Shown: piece after piece, positions 43,001 to 53,470 of the stretch | Layout: each line of letters begins with the position of its first letter | Position numbering within the stretch: the stretch's first letter is position 1 | Position numbers and translations under genes: made by a program | The notes under the pieces: generated by a model | The model's input: the letters and a program-made list of their open reading frames with translations, nothing else | Databases searched by the model: none | What the model was told of the DNA's origin: nothing | NCBI GenBank assembly: GCA_017311185.1 | Contig: JAESUZ010004914.1 | Coordinates: forward strand, 481,001-545,000 | DNA length: 64,000 nt | From: Proteles cristata cristata | Lineage: Eukaryota; Chordata; Mammalia; Carnivora; Hyaenidae | Reading direction: 5' to 3'

Positions 43001-46000
43001 CTGTTCCTTGTGGAAGTGAACTTGAGGTGTTTCCAAAGTCCTAGCTTTCATTGGGATGCAGGCTTTCTTCTGTCTGACCTAAATCATCTTAATGCCACCT
43101 AAGCCTATGGCCTCTCACTCTGTCCCCCGACCCCCAACATCAGGGTTATTGTTACTCCCTGGCGGAGAAAGGAAATGACCCCTGGAGATGAGCCTGTTTT
43201 AGCAGCAGTAAATGCTCTGAGAGGTAAACAGCCTTCTCTTTGAGCTTCTATATTTAAATCACTTTCCTTTCGAGCGGAGTTACCTGGGGTGTCTAACTGC
43301 CGGCGGTGATGTCAGAATTAATGCTGCGTTTTTCTCTCTCACAGCTTCCGGTGCTATTTTAAAGCACAATGCAACCCTCTTCTATTTGTTAGATTATTAG
43401 TTATAGATGCTCTTGAATCACTGCTTCAGAATGGCTCGTGCTATGTCGTAAGTCTCCATGTGTCTCCCTCTGGACAAAGGAACATTTCTGTTTCGTTCTT
43501 TAAGGGGGCAATTTCGGTTGTCATTGAAAACCCTCTGAAAAGAATTGACTGAATTCAAGTGTGTTTCACGGTCAGCTGCTTCCCTGACCACTCGCAATCT
43601 GTGAGTTAAAAGCCTTGGGAGCAGAGGGCTGTGAGATAAAGGCCTGTCGGAGCCTGGCTGGAGCGTAGTTCTCTGGCGGTTCTGGGCCACTGAGGCAACT
43701 CTTTCACAGGTCGTGTTTGCGTATGAGCCTCCACCGGGTCACCGCCAGGCTCCGCTCTTGACAGACAGACCACTGCCTGCAGAAACCCTCTTAGCTCAGC
43801 CCCAGAGTGGGGCGCTGGCTGGCTGGGGAGACCAGCCTGGGCATTTTATAGGGGAGATTCCCCCCTTCAGTGGCCCAAGTGCACGCCTCCCTCATTAAAT
43901 GATGTCGCGTGCAGGGACGGAGGGTCCCCAGGGAGTGGGGTTCCCGCTCGGGGCATCTGGAAGTCTCAGCTTCTCTCTGATATAGCGGAGCCCAGGGCTT
44001 GAGAATGGGTGGGCCAGCCCTGTCCCCTCCCTTGAACTTAGCACACGAGGAAGGCCGATGCCTTCTGCCCTGAACCCAGGGGTCACGTCCGCTCCAGGAC
44101 CCCATGGCTGTCCACGGGGGTCAGCAAGCCCCTTTGTGGTCCCTGATGACTGCAGCAGGGGTGGGGGGACGCGAGACCCAAGTCACTCCAACATGTCCGG
44201 CACCAACGAGACACTTGTCCAGGAAAGACCAAGCAGGGCGTCTGCCCGTGTCACTCGGGAAATGCCCAGGGCCCTGTTGAGGGGGCAGATTCTGCGCCTG
44301 CCCCTTTGTCTGGGTGCTTTGGGTAAACAGAGCATCGAGAGCAACTTGGAAAGGAAAGACATCAGAGAGGGGCTCTGGGTGGGCCACATAGTCACGGGTG
44401 AGGGGCTTGGAGGAGAGGGGCAGTGGCAGCTCTGTGACAACTGTGCAGGTTCTGACCTGCCTTTCTGGTACCGCTCCCTGCCTTTCCCCGGGCTCCCATC
44501 CCAACAATGCAGTGCTCAGGGCTTACAGCTCTAGAAGCGAGTGCTCTGGGTCCAGCCAGGGGAGATGGCAATGTCAGGGTGACGATCTGGGGCCAATAAT
44601 TAGGAACTCTGGGTTCCTCCAACCTCTTTTGTCTCTGCAAATGGCTTGTGGTGATTTTAATATTCGTCTTCCTGGGGGCGCCTGGGGGACTCAGTCAGTT
44701 AAGCGAGTGACTCTTGATTTTGGCCAGGTCATGATCTCTTGGTTCGTGAGTTCAAGTCCCACATCGGGCTCTGCGCCGATAGTGCAGAGCCTGCTTTGGA
44801 TTCTCTCTCTCTTACCCCTCTCTCTACCCTTCCCCCCCTCGAAGTCTTTCTCTCTCTCTCTTCCTTCCCCCTGAAAAAATAAACTTAAGAAACTGTATTT
44901 CTGTTTCTCTGTATTTCAGAAATGTCTGTCATGAAAAGTCATAAAACTCAGTGGTCTAAAAAGTTAAATGGGGGAGGTGGCTCCTGGGTGTCTCAGTCAG
45001 TTGAGTGTCTGACTTCGGCTCAGGTCATGATCTCATGGCTTGTGAGTTCGAGCCCCACATTGGGCTCTGTGCTGACAGCTCAGAGCCTGGAGCCTGCTTC
45101 CGATTCTGTGTCCCTTTCTCACTCTGCCCCTCCCTTGCTCGTGCTCTCTGTTTTTCTCTCTCTCAAGGATAAATAAAACATTAAAAAAGACAGTTAAATG
45201 AGTTATTCCTTAAAAAATGTGGTGAATTCAGCTATTGAGCTTGACTGGGGTTGGACTATTCTGGCTAACCAAACACTCTGGGTAAAGGAGTGACTACACA
45301 GAACTGTATCTAACTGTGCCAATTTCAAAGAACCGGAACAGAAGGCACATTCAACTCCAACCTGAACTTGAGTTAATGCAGATATTTCCCTGATTGTTGG
45401 GCTACCTTACACGGTTATGGGATGCTTCTGGGTTATCACTGAGAATGTATCAGTGTACCCATGGCTGGCTGATGTACACGTTAATATATTAAAAAACATC
45501 TTGTTAATTGATACACAACCAAGAGAACTAGTGATTTCGGGGTTGGAAAAATATTTCACTTGTTACTTGCATCAATGCCAGGGCTGTCTTGACCCTTTTT
45601 GTAAGAGAAGTTCTGGATGCTCCTGGCAGTGGTTTCTCTGTGCTCTGTCTCTCCCTGCCCCTCTGATGGAAGACTTTTATCAAATGGGTTGGACAAATCC
45701 CCAAGACCCATCCCTAGAGTGTCAGAGCATTGCTTTTCTATGGGATGGGGGGAAGTCTAGTTGTAGCCTGGGTCTCCAGCATGGGCTCATGTGGATGGGA
45801 AAGAAGGCGCCTGAAATCCTTGGGGTCTGTACCATCACGTTTTCATGTGGCTCCAGTCCCTGCACCAAGTGCTGGAAGAGAAGATGGGCCATAAGGCAGA
45901 GGGGTCCTGTGGCAGTCTGTTATCTTAGCCTAAAGAGACAGGGCCCGAGAGAAATAACATTCTACTTAGTCCAAGGTCAGGGGATGACCCCTCTGGGATG

Positions 46001-46946
46001 ATTCACTTGGGCTTTCAGGCAGTCAGCCTCTCCTGACATGGGGGGAGACCTTATTGTCATTCTAAAGGCATTGGAATTGACCTCAGATATCAATCGTGTA
46101 CAAGACAGTCTTTCTAAAACTCTTTGGGTCAGCAGAAAAACCAAATTAGACAATTTATGATCCTTAGAGCCGCCAGCAATCAATGGCCGAATGGAACCTT
46201 GAAAAGTGTCCTCTCTTGAACCAGCTCCTGGTCCAGCTTCTTCTAAACCATGCCATGTCAAAGGTTGGCCTCCTTCTGTGTTTGTCTGAATCAGCAGCTT
46301 TGAGGAGCTGTGTTTGTATGTACAGTGGGCGGTATTGTATGGGAGTGGACTGGAGAGGCTTGAGTGTTGAACCTCTATTTGTGAGATGGTTAGCTTTGGG
46401 AAGGCCACTCTGAGCCTCGGTTTTCCCACCTGTAGAATGATAATCACCTGTAGAATGACAGCGTCCTTACTGGGTTGTTGTAAAGTAGTATAATGTAGTG
46501 ACCAAGAAGGTGAATTCTAGGGCTGTGATCTCTGGCTACTCTGCCATGGTAATTGTGTGACCTTGGTCAAGTTACTCAACCTGTCTGTGCCTCATTTTCT
46601 TTACTGTTAGATGAGATGATAATAGTGTAGACCTTATAGAGGATTTTGTGAGGGTTAGATGACTGTATATATATTTATATTTGTTGTCCCACTGCTTTAT
46701 GGCCTCCATGATTTCTGGGAAAATATCAGCTGTAAGTCTTACTAAGGATCTCTTGTATGCGAAAAGTCATTTCTTTCTCCTTCCAGGATTCTGTGTCTTT
46801 ATCTTTTAGCAGTTCTGATTATGATGTGTCTAGGTGTGGATTTATCCTATGGGAACTGATTAAGCTTTGTGGGTTTGTAGGTTAATGTTTTTCGTCAAAT
46901 TTGGAAACTTTTCAGCCATTATTTTTCATACATCTTTCCTGCTCCT

Positions 46947-46999
<53 letters not shown>

Positions 47000-49900
47000 C
47001 GCTCCTTCTGGGACCACCATTCTGTGTATATTGGTTCATCTGATACTATTCCACATATCTCTGAGGCTCTGTTCATTTTTCTTCATTCTTTTTCTTTTCT
47101 TGTCTGTTCTTCACACCAGCTAATCTCAACTGATCTGTCTTCAAGTTCACTTATTCCTTTTTGTGCCTGCTCAGATCAGCTATTGAACCTGCTATTGAGT
47201 TTTCCATTTCAATTATTGTAGTTTTCAACTTTAGAATTTCTGTTGGGTCCTTTTTTTTTTTTTTTTTTTTTTCTTAAATGTTTTATTTATTTCTAGGAGA
47301 AAGAGAGAGAGAGAGAGACAGTGTGAGCAGGGGAGGGTCAGAGAGGGAATCACAGACTGAAACAGGCTTCAGCTCTGAGCTGGCAGGCAGCACAGAGCCC
47401 GATGCGGGGCTCGAACCCACGAACCGTGAGATCATGACCTAAGCGAAAGTCGGCCACTTAACCGACTAAGCCACCCAGGCGCCCCTGTTGGGTCCTTTTA
47501 AAACGATTTCTATCTCATTATTGATATTCTTTGTTTCATGAGACATCATTCTCATCTTTAGTTCTTCAGGCTTTGTTTTGTTGTTGTTCTTTGAATGTAT
47601 CTAAAATAGCTGATTTAAAGTCTTTAAGTGCAGTATCTGGCTTTCTTAAGGATCTGTTGACTGGTTTTATCCCCCCTGTATATGGACCATACTTTTTTAT
47701 TTCTTTGCATGTCTTGTGAATTTTTTTTAATTTAAAATTTAAATTTAGGGGCACCTGAATGGCTCAGTCAGTTAAGCAACTGAATCTTGATTCTGGCTCA
47801 GCCACTCTTTGATCTGTGAGTTCCAGCCCCACATCAGGCTCTGCAATGACAGTGCAGAGCCTGCTTGGTATTCTCTTTCTCTCCTTCTCTCTCTCTGTCC
47901 CTCCCCTGCTCCTGCTTGTGCTCTCCCTCTCTCTCAAAATAAATAAATAAACATCAAAAAAAAATTTAAATTTAAAGCTGGAAAATGTGAATAATATAAT
48001 GAGCAACTCTGGAAATCAGAGTCCCCCCACCCCATGCCCACTTCCGCAGGGTTTGCTCTCCTTTGCTCTTTGTTACTGTTTGTTTAGTGAATTCTCTCAA
48101 TTAACTTTGTAAAGTCTGCATTGTTTGTCACGTGTGAACACCGAAATCTCTGCTCAGTTAGCTTGGCAGTCAACTCACGTTGGGTAAAATGCCTGGAACT
48201 GGTCCATCTCCCAGTCTTCACTGAGGGGCTAAGCAGAGAGCTAAGCATTCCACCAAGCACCCTCCATCTCTGCCTTAGCCTTCCCTTCCTGCTTACCCAC
48301 AGCCTCAGGATCAGCCCAAGGTGAGCACCAAGGACCCTTTCAGGGCTTTCCTGTGCACCATACAGTGCTGTGCATGCACGTGGCCTTCTAAATTCTCAGG
48401 AATAGGATGGAGCTTTCCAAACCACCTCTGGATATCTCATTCTCCAGTTTTTTGCTTAGCCGATTGTTTGCCCTAACTGGGGTCTACTGTCCTAGGAAGT
48501 TATGCTATTAAACAATTGTTTTCTAGTTGTTTTTGACAAATTTCCCCTTGGAAAAAGACTGTTTGCACCGGATGAGCTCAGCATCAGGTCAAGTAAAGAC
48601 AGCCTTGCAAGGGGGTCTTCCAGGGAACCAGCAGACAGATCCAATAGCGACAGTTCTCTAGGAATGAGATCCATCCTGTCTGTCCCCTCTGGGGGTTTCC
48701 AGGCTGCCCAATTTTCAGTTTGCGAGCTGTTGGTTTTCAAGGCTATGACAGGGTTGGGGAGTCAGGGGACAGTAATAGAGCAGGTTAAAGTGCCACAAAA
48801 CTCACCACTCTAACTGAAATTCACCTATTTTTCTTGAACGAGCACTTGCTGGATTGCTACGAGATTGGTTCATTTCCAGCATTCTGAGAAAGTTTATTCT
48901 GACCATTTGGGCCAAAGTTCTCATTGTATTTATGGAGAAGAGGATTTTTGGAGATTCTTAGTCTGTCATTTCTTCTGATGTCATTCAAAATTAAACTATG
49001 AGGGCACCTGGGTGGCTCAATCGGTTGAGCGTCTGACTTCAACTTAGGTCATGATCTCACAGTTCATGAGTTCGAGACCTGCATTGGGCTCTCTGCTCTT
49101 AGCTCAGAGCCTGCATCGGATCCTCAGGCCCCCCTCTCTCTCTGCCCTTCCCCCACTCATGTTCTCTTTCTCTCTCTCTCAAATAAATAAACATAAAAAA
49201 TTTTTTTACAAAGTTAAAATATGGAAGGCCCTTAAAACAATACTTGACAGATGGTGTGATATTCGTGTTTGTGGTTATTATTATTGCTATTAATAATAAT
49301 TGAGAGAACATATATGAGCTCTAGTCCTCTTTCTAGAAAAGAGCAATCCCACAGAAAAGGTGGGTGGGGAAAGAAAAAGATGTCCATCTGCAGAGAAAGG
49401 AGAAGGGAGAAAGCAGGAACATACTTCAGAAGCTTGTTGGGGAAGGGCCCGGCTCACAAGTGTGGGGGGTAGGGTTCCCTCGGGCCAGAGCAAGGAGGCA
49501 TAGAGATAGACTCTGCCTTGTCAGGCTCAAGGCCAAACCATGCCTGCTGGTCCTCTACTAGTTTATCTCTTCCTTGTATGGGCTTGCCTCGCCTCCCTGC
49601 TCATCTGCTCTGTAAATTCACCAGACTTTAAAAGGTAGGGCCTCTGAGGACAGATGGACAGGACCATAACATGCATTCCCATGCATGGCCCGTAGAGAAT
49701 CGGCCTCGCCCTGCCCTGCCCTGCGCTGCCCTGCCCTGCCCTGCCCTGCCCTGCCTGGGGAATTGGCTGGATGATGCATCTGTTTACGGGTGTGCTCGGC
49801 CGTGGCTGAGGAACGTGGGCATGCGAGCCTTGCGATACCCGTCAAGCACATGTCCACGTCTGTTAAAGAAGTCAGCCCCGGGGCTCAGTGTTTCTAAGAC

Positions 49901-51413
49901 AGCTGGGTATTTACAAGTCTTCTGAGTATCTAGGGGGTGTGAACAAGGCAGAGGTTTCCCAGAGCCAGCAGGAGGGGAAGGAGGAGGCAAAGGAGAAGTG
50001 GGGGAATGGGGTTTGGGCTCCTCTGTCCCACACACAGCCTGCAAGGTTTCTGGGGACTTAGCTGTGACTTCCTTGAAAAGCAGGGTTCGGCGAACACCCA
50101 GTCTGATGGCAGATGGAATACTTCTGAAAACCAGGTGAGACACCGCACTCAGCCTGGTCCATTGCCCCCTTAGAGTGATATTTGGAAGCCCTGGAAGGGA
50201 CTGATGCTGCTGAGCCCAAGCACCAAGCACAAGTTACAATATCCTTTGTTGCCCCCGTAGCCACTGGGGTGTCGTGGGCAGTGTGTGACGGGAGCCCAGA
50301 CCTTCGATTCTCCACACAAGGCTCTTTGCTCAGCATGTGCTGTTCGCCATCAATGCGGGAGGCCCCACATTTGCGGAGTAGACTGGTCCCCCTAATACCA
50401 GGTATTCTTCACAAGGAGCTGCCCTTTGATGTGCGGCTCAGCCACATAGTAGGAACTTGAGGAGTGCGCCTAAGCCACAGCGGGAGGAAAGGCTTCCCAG
50501 CCCTGAAGGGGTCTGAGCTAAGAGGGGATGTGCAAGAGCGATGGTGCCGACAAGAAGCAGGTGGCTCATCTACAACCAGGTGCCGCCTTACAGATGCGTG
50601 ACCAGTGCAGCCAGCCAAGGCCCCGCACACAGAAGGGACTCCATGCCTCACTGCCGCCATCTTGAAATTCTTAAAAACCATTACAAGGAGCCCCACGTTT
50701 TCATTTTGCACTACGCCCTGTACATGCTGTGGCTGATCCTGCCTCACACCCAGCCTGGAGGCTGGGGAGTGACCGTGCCAACCGCATGTGTCCCTTCAGC
50801 GCGAGGCTGTAGGGCCACTGAGCCCGTCTGTGCAGGGGGACAGCAGGGCCATGCACACCCAGAAGAGGGGCCGCCGCGGGGGCCGGGAGCCTCTGGTCTG
50901 GTAGATCCACGGATTCCTTCATGAGCCTCGGGTCCCACCTGTGCAGCCCTTTGCTCTGGGTGAAAAGTCCGAGGCCTCAGCAAGACGGAAGTAGCTAAAG
51001 ACAAATGCCCTCATTTTATAAGTCGTCTCTGGCCTCCAGTAGGACACATGTGATTCGGATCTCTTCCCTGGGCACAGGGGGGGTTGGGCGCTCTTCCCGG
51101 GCTTTCCCACGGACACCCTTTCCAGGGGGATGAGGGAGGGCAGGAGGCGGGCGCGGGGTCAGAGAGTGGGTACGTTACCCCCAGGCAGGGAGATGGGTCC
51201 GCAGGTCTTGTCCTTGCTGTCCGCCATGACAATACGCTTGATGCAGATCCGCCAGAGGCCGAAGTGGGCCGCCTCGCAGGTGGCATTGTGGTGCTCCACC
51301 TCGGGGCTCAGCACCGCCCAGTGGTCAGTCACCACGGCCACCATGGCCAGCACGACGCCCACCAGGATGCAGAAGAGGGTCGCGCGGACCTTCGGTGCTT
51401 TGGTCTGGGACAT
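39829..51413 (-). CDS. CACNG1: CACNG1, voltage-gated calcium channel gamma-1 subunit, complete
   Basis: Encodes the gamma-1 subunit of the skeletal-muscle L-type channel (CaV1.1 complex), a four-pass plasma-membrane protein of the claudin/PMP22 fold that dampens channel activity. Exons 51179-51413, 41424-41498, 40282-40419 and 39829-40055 join in frame (235 + 75 + 138 + 227 nt) to 224 residues plus TAG. Rough layout: TM1 10-30, an extracellular loop with N-glycosylation site N43 and the family signature GLWRIC at 52-57, paired-type cysteines C46/C57/C71/C82, TM2 107-128, TM3 138-158, TM4 182-205, and the tail CMDAEPEH. The tail lacks the PDZ-binding end of the AMPA-receptor gamma subunits, as expected of gamma-1. 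All introns are phase 1. Human CACNG1, from memory, has 222 residues. Confidence 0.97.
40282..40419 (-). CDS. CACNG1: CACNG1 exon 3
   Basis: The acceptor is CCCGCAG next to 40419 and the donor GT is at 40281-40280. Residues 104-150 run EYSISAAAIAVFSLGFII (TM2), then the cytosolic KKRDYLLRPASMFYAF stretch leading into TM3. It is 138 nt, phase 1 on both sides. Confidence 0.96.
40420..41423. other. CACNG1: CACNG1 intron 2, GC-rich
   Basis: Very GC-rich with many CpGs, which explains the long overlapping open frames on both strands (up to 433 codons). No separate gene is supported. Confidence 0.7.
41424..41498 (-). CDS. CACNG1: CACNG1 exon 2
   Basis: The acceptor is TTTGCAG next to 41498 and the donor GTGAGC is at 41423 downward. 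A small 75-nt exon encoding EKNCSYFRHFNPGETSEIFE and VTTQK, the end of the first extracellular loop, including C82. Phase 1 on both sides. Confidence 0.97.
41591..41648. repeat. 20-bp tandem repeat, three copies
   Basis: CACTTGAATCGGGGCTGAAA, first copy with one change, third copy cut short. It lies in CACNG1 intron 1, about 93 bp upstream of exon 2 in gene orientation. Confidence 0.95.
41705..41890 (+). mobile_element. CAN-type SINE
   Basis: Forward copy GGGGCGTCTGGGTGGCGCAG to a CTCTCTCTCTCAAAATAAAT end and a tail partly turned to T. TTAAGAAGC flanks it on both sides. It lies in CACNG1 intron 1. Confidence 0.95.
42046..42260 (+). mobile_element. MER5A-like DNA transposon
   Basis: GTTCTCACCTGGGGCTCATT, GTCTGGAGACATTTTTGGTG and CAATAGGGCGAGGTGGAGAA follow the order of the MER5A (hAT-Charlie) consensus as I recall it. 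Confidence 0.82.
42261..44674. other. CACNG1 intron 1, unique part
   Basis: 2.4 kb without felid SINEs. It holds a perfect MEF2-type site at 43248-43257 and a CAGCTG E-box at 43573-43578. No exon or RNA gene is visible. Confidence 0.45.
44675..44889 (+). mobile_element. CAN-type SINE
   Basis: Forward copy GGGGCGCCTGGGGGACTCAG through a CT-rich stretch to AAAAAATAAACTTAAG. Confidence 0.95.
44975..45190 (+). mobile_element. CAN-type SINE
   Basis: Forward copy CTCCTGGGTGTCTCAGTCAG to AAATAAAACATTAAAA. AGTTAAATG lies on both sides. Confidence 0.95.
45191..46389. other. CACNG1 intron 1, unassigned sequence with an open frame
   Basis: Contains an ATG-initiated frame of 194 codons at 45417-46001 on the plus strand. 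It has no domain that I recognise, its cysteines are scattered and no splice sites or polyadenylation signal are evident. It may be a chance frame or part of an old element. Confidence 0.35.
46390..46665 (+). mobile_element. Two adjacent MIR SINE remnants
   Basis: GAGCCTCGGTTTTCCCACCT with TAGAATGATAATCACC (46390-46485) is a MIR 3' half. ATTGTGTGACCTTGGTCAAG, TTACTCAACCTGTCTGTGCC and GAGGATTTTGTGAGGGTTAG (46490-46665) is a nearly complete MIR. Confidence 0.88.
46950..46994. repeat. (CT)n microsatellite
   Basis: About 22 CT units within the LINE relic. Confidence 0.97.
47255..47484 (-). mobile_element. CAN-type SINE
   Basis: Reverse copy with a 20-base poly(T) tail. CTGTTGGGTCCTTTT at 47240-47254 and 47485-47499 is a perfect target-site duplication. 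Confidence 0.98.
47747..47960 (+). mobile_element. CAN-type SINE
   Basis: Forward copy AGGGGCACCTGAATGGCTCA to AAATAAATAAACATC. AAATTTAAATTTA flanks it. Confidence 0.96.
49001..49200 (+). mobile_element. CAN-type SINE
   Basis: Forward copy AGGGCACCTGGGTGGCTCAA to CTCAAATAAATAAACAT. AAATTAAACTATG before and AAGTTAAAATATG after look like a diverged target-site duplication. Confidence 0.96.
49201..51178. other. CACNG1: CACNG1 intron 1, 5' part
   Basis: No SINE and no exon recognised. Contains the CCCTG pentamer run at 49708-49754 and rising GC towards exon 1. Short frames on both strands show no protein pattern. Confidence 0.5.
49708..49754. repeat. (CCCTG)n pentanucleotide repeat
   Basis: About nine CCCTG units with one CGCTG variant, in CACNG1 intron 1 about 1.4 kb from exon 1. 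Confidence 0.97.
51179..51413 (-). CDS. CACNG1: CACNG1 exon 1 (start of coding)
   Basis: ATG at 51413-51411 opens MSQTKAPKVRATLFCILVGV (TM1), then VTDHWAVLSP, the glycosylation site NAT at 43-45, and GLWRICIKR. The donor GTAACG begins at 51178. The start is chosen because MSQTK matches the known family N-terminus and the CATGG context is good. An upstream in-frame extension exists but is not conserved-looking. Near residue 66 the order SKDKTCG appears, two residues longer than the human SKTCG I remember. Confidence 0.97.
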
Positions 51414-51650
51414 GGCGGTGGCGGGGGAGCGGGCACCCTCGGCACGGTCCGGTGGCAGTGTCTCCCGGGCAGGTGGCAGCCAGGCCGGGGAGGTGGCGGC
51501 GATTATCGAGGTGGGGCTGGACGCTAAGTTTAGTGTGTCCGGCTGAGCCAGAGGGGGCTGGCCTTGGGGCTGAGGGACACCAGACGGGACTGAGCAGCTG
51601 TCCAGACGTGTCAGGGGCCTGAGGGAGGCTTCTATTAATGCACTTCTCGG
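51414..51650 (-). promoter_or_regulatory. CACNG1: CACNG1 5'UTR and promoter region (inferred)
   Basis: GC-rich DNA upstream of the ATG with a CAGCTG muscle-type E-box at 51595-51600, a CAGGTG at 51470-51475, and a TTAATAGA TATA-like stretch on the minus strand at about 51632-51639. The start site itself cannot be read from sequence. Confidence 0.4.
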
Positions 51651-52299
51651 GCATGTCACCAAGGATAGCTTCTCCTCAGGTTTCAGGACTTTCTTTCCCT
51701 CCTGGGACCAGAAATACCTTCAGGAGAGGCAAGGAAAGACGGCTCTAGATATTGACTCAAGACCTCCATGATTGGCAGCCCCGAATACCTGAGCTGGAGG
51801 CAGCGAGGGGCAGGCCACAGTGGGAACCTGCTTGCTCTGGGCTGCAGGATAAGGGGACATTGTGGGTGAGGGCAGGGGATTCTGGGGACACAGGTGCCAC
51901 AGCCTTGTGCTCTCATACTGGGCAGACCAGTCACCAGTGGGGGAGGGGGGATGAGTGGGTCCTTGTCCTGGGAGTCTGGAGGATCCCGGACCCTGCCTGG
52001 GGACACCTTGGGGATCCCACCTCCCAGGCTTTAGCCTCAAACCCTGTCCCATCCCCAACCTGCAGGAGGATTTCAGGTGTTTCCTGGGCCTGGCATTACC
52101 CAGCACTGTGCCCGGATGAAAACGGTGATTCCTTTTCGGCTTTCCTCCCATCCCCCCTGCTGGGCCCAGAAGAAAAGCTCTGTTTGGGGTTGGCAAGTCT
52201 TTAACACCTTTCCAATACTCGCCAGCCAGAGAATGGCTCAGAGAGGACAGAGATTCCGGCGGAACCTGACTGCAGTTTTGTTTTTACCGTCTTAGTTTT
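51651..52299. other. CACNG1-CACNG4 intergenic, no gene
   Basis: Overlapping frames of up to 158 codons on both strands without a recognisable protein; likely upstream regulatory or neutral sequence. Confidence 0.4.
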
Positions 52300-52353
52300 A
52301 CTTCTATTAAAGATTTCATTGACGAATGAACTTCTATTAAAGATTTCATTGAC
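52300..52353. repeat. Short tandem duplication, 24-bp unit
   Basis: ACTTCTATTAAAGATTTCAT followed by TGAC occurs at 52300-52323 and 52330-52353. Its end was then used as a SINE target. Confidence 0.95.
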
Positions 52354-52568
52354 GGGGCACCTGGGTGGCTTAGTCGGTTGAGCGTCCGACTTTCGCTTAG
52401 GTCATGATCTCGCGGTTCGTGGGTTCAAGCCCCGCGTCGGGCTCTGTGCGACTGCCAGCTCAGAGCCTGGAGCCTGTTTCAGTCTGTGACTCCCTCTCTC
52501 TCTCTGACCCTCCCCTGCTCATGCTTTCTCTCTCTCTCTCCTAGAAATAAATAAAACATTAAAAAAAA
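52354..52568 (+). mobile_element. CAN-type SINE
   Basis: Forward copy GGGGCACCTGGGTGGCTTAG to CTAGAAATAAATAAAACA. AAAGATTTCATTGAC at 52339-52353 and 52569-52583 is the target-site duplication. Confidence 0.98.
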
Positions 52569-52583
52569 AAAGATTTCATTGAC

Positions 52584-52954
52584 AAAGTAAATGTATTTCA
52601 GTACAAAAGTAGATTCTTCTACAGCCAAAGACTGAGAGGCTGATGGGTGTGTGAATACAGCAGAGGAAAATTGGGCCAGCCCATGAGCCTCCTCCCCCCT
52701 CCTGCGTTCTGCACCCCTTCTTTCTCGGTTTACCAGTTGCCTCTTTTGGGGCCTATCCAGGAGCCTGATGTATGGCCAGAAATAGACCCCTGAGCTGAGC
52801 AGGGTTTGGAGCTTCAAAATCCCGGCCTCAGGTTGAGGTAGCTTACAGAAGTACTCTGCCTGTGTGTGGAGAAACACGGAGGCGTCCAGCCTAGGAGTCA
52901 CAGACTGTGAACGGTGATGCCCGTCATGGGAACAGCCCATTTTCCGTGAGTGTT
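52584..52954. other. Intergenic, nothing recognised
   Basis: No gene or repeat seen. Confidence 0.4.
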
Positions 52955-53130
52955 TGCTATCTATCTATCATGTGCTGGGCTGAGCCTTTCCATGACACTG
53001 TAGTTAAGCTTCACACCACTCCATAAGGTGAGTGCAAGGATCACATTCATCTTACAGGTAAGGATACAGAAGCAACTTGCCCAAGGTCACGCAGCTGGTA
53101 AACGGGGAAGCCAGAGTCCAAACTCGGAAG
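52955..53130 (-). mobile_element. MIR SINE, ancient
   Basis: Antisense MIR: ATCATGTGCTGGGCTGAGCC, CTTGCCCAAGGTCACGCAGC and TGGTAAACGGGGAAGCCAGA in order. Confidence 0.9.
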
Positions 53131-53251
53131 CATGGTTGGAGCCAGGAGGAATGGTCAAAATCTATTACAATTACAGGGGAGCAAAAGCATCCTTTTCCTC
53201 TGCTCTTCCAAGTTCTTGGCTCGGACTTCCGTAACAACAGAAACACATAGA

Positions 53252-53470
53252 GGGGCGCCTGGGTGGCTCGGTTTGTTGAGCGTCCATCTTCAGCTCGGGT
53301 CATGATCTCGCGTTATGCGAGTTCAAGCCCCGCGTTGGGCTCTGTGCTGACAGCTTAGAGCCTGGAGCCTGCTTCAGATTCTGTGTCTCCCTCTCTTTCT
53401 GCTCCTCCCCTGCTCACGCTCTTTCTTTCTCTCTCTCTCTAAAAAATGAATAAATGTAAAAAAAAAAACC
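53252..53470 (+). mobile_element. CAN-type SINE
   Basis: Forward copy GGGGCGCCTGGGTGGCTCGG to a CTCTCTCTCT stretch and A-tail. Confidence 0.97.

Larger units (their letters stand above)
46690..48995 (-). mobile_element. Old L1 or HAL1 relic with ORF1, split by two SINEs
   Basis: Read on the minus strand, 46700-46930 aligns with L1 ORF1: the segments around ATGGAGGCCATAAAGCAGTG, the HIIIK-type block, and ATGGCTGAAAAGTTTCCAAA lie in ORF1 order. Upstream sequence to about 48990 follows a 5' region collinear with a known old LINE. SINEs at 47255 and 47747 interrupt it. Since ORF1 is present and no ORF2 follows at the 3' side, a HAL1-type element is possible. Frames are broken. Confidence 0.7.

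Noticed and set aside
49708..49754. Regularly spaced short repeats as a CRISPR array
   Set aside because: Five-base units without spacers in a mammalian intron; a simple microsatellite.
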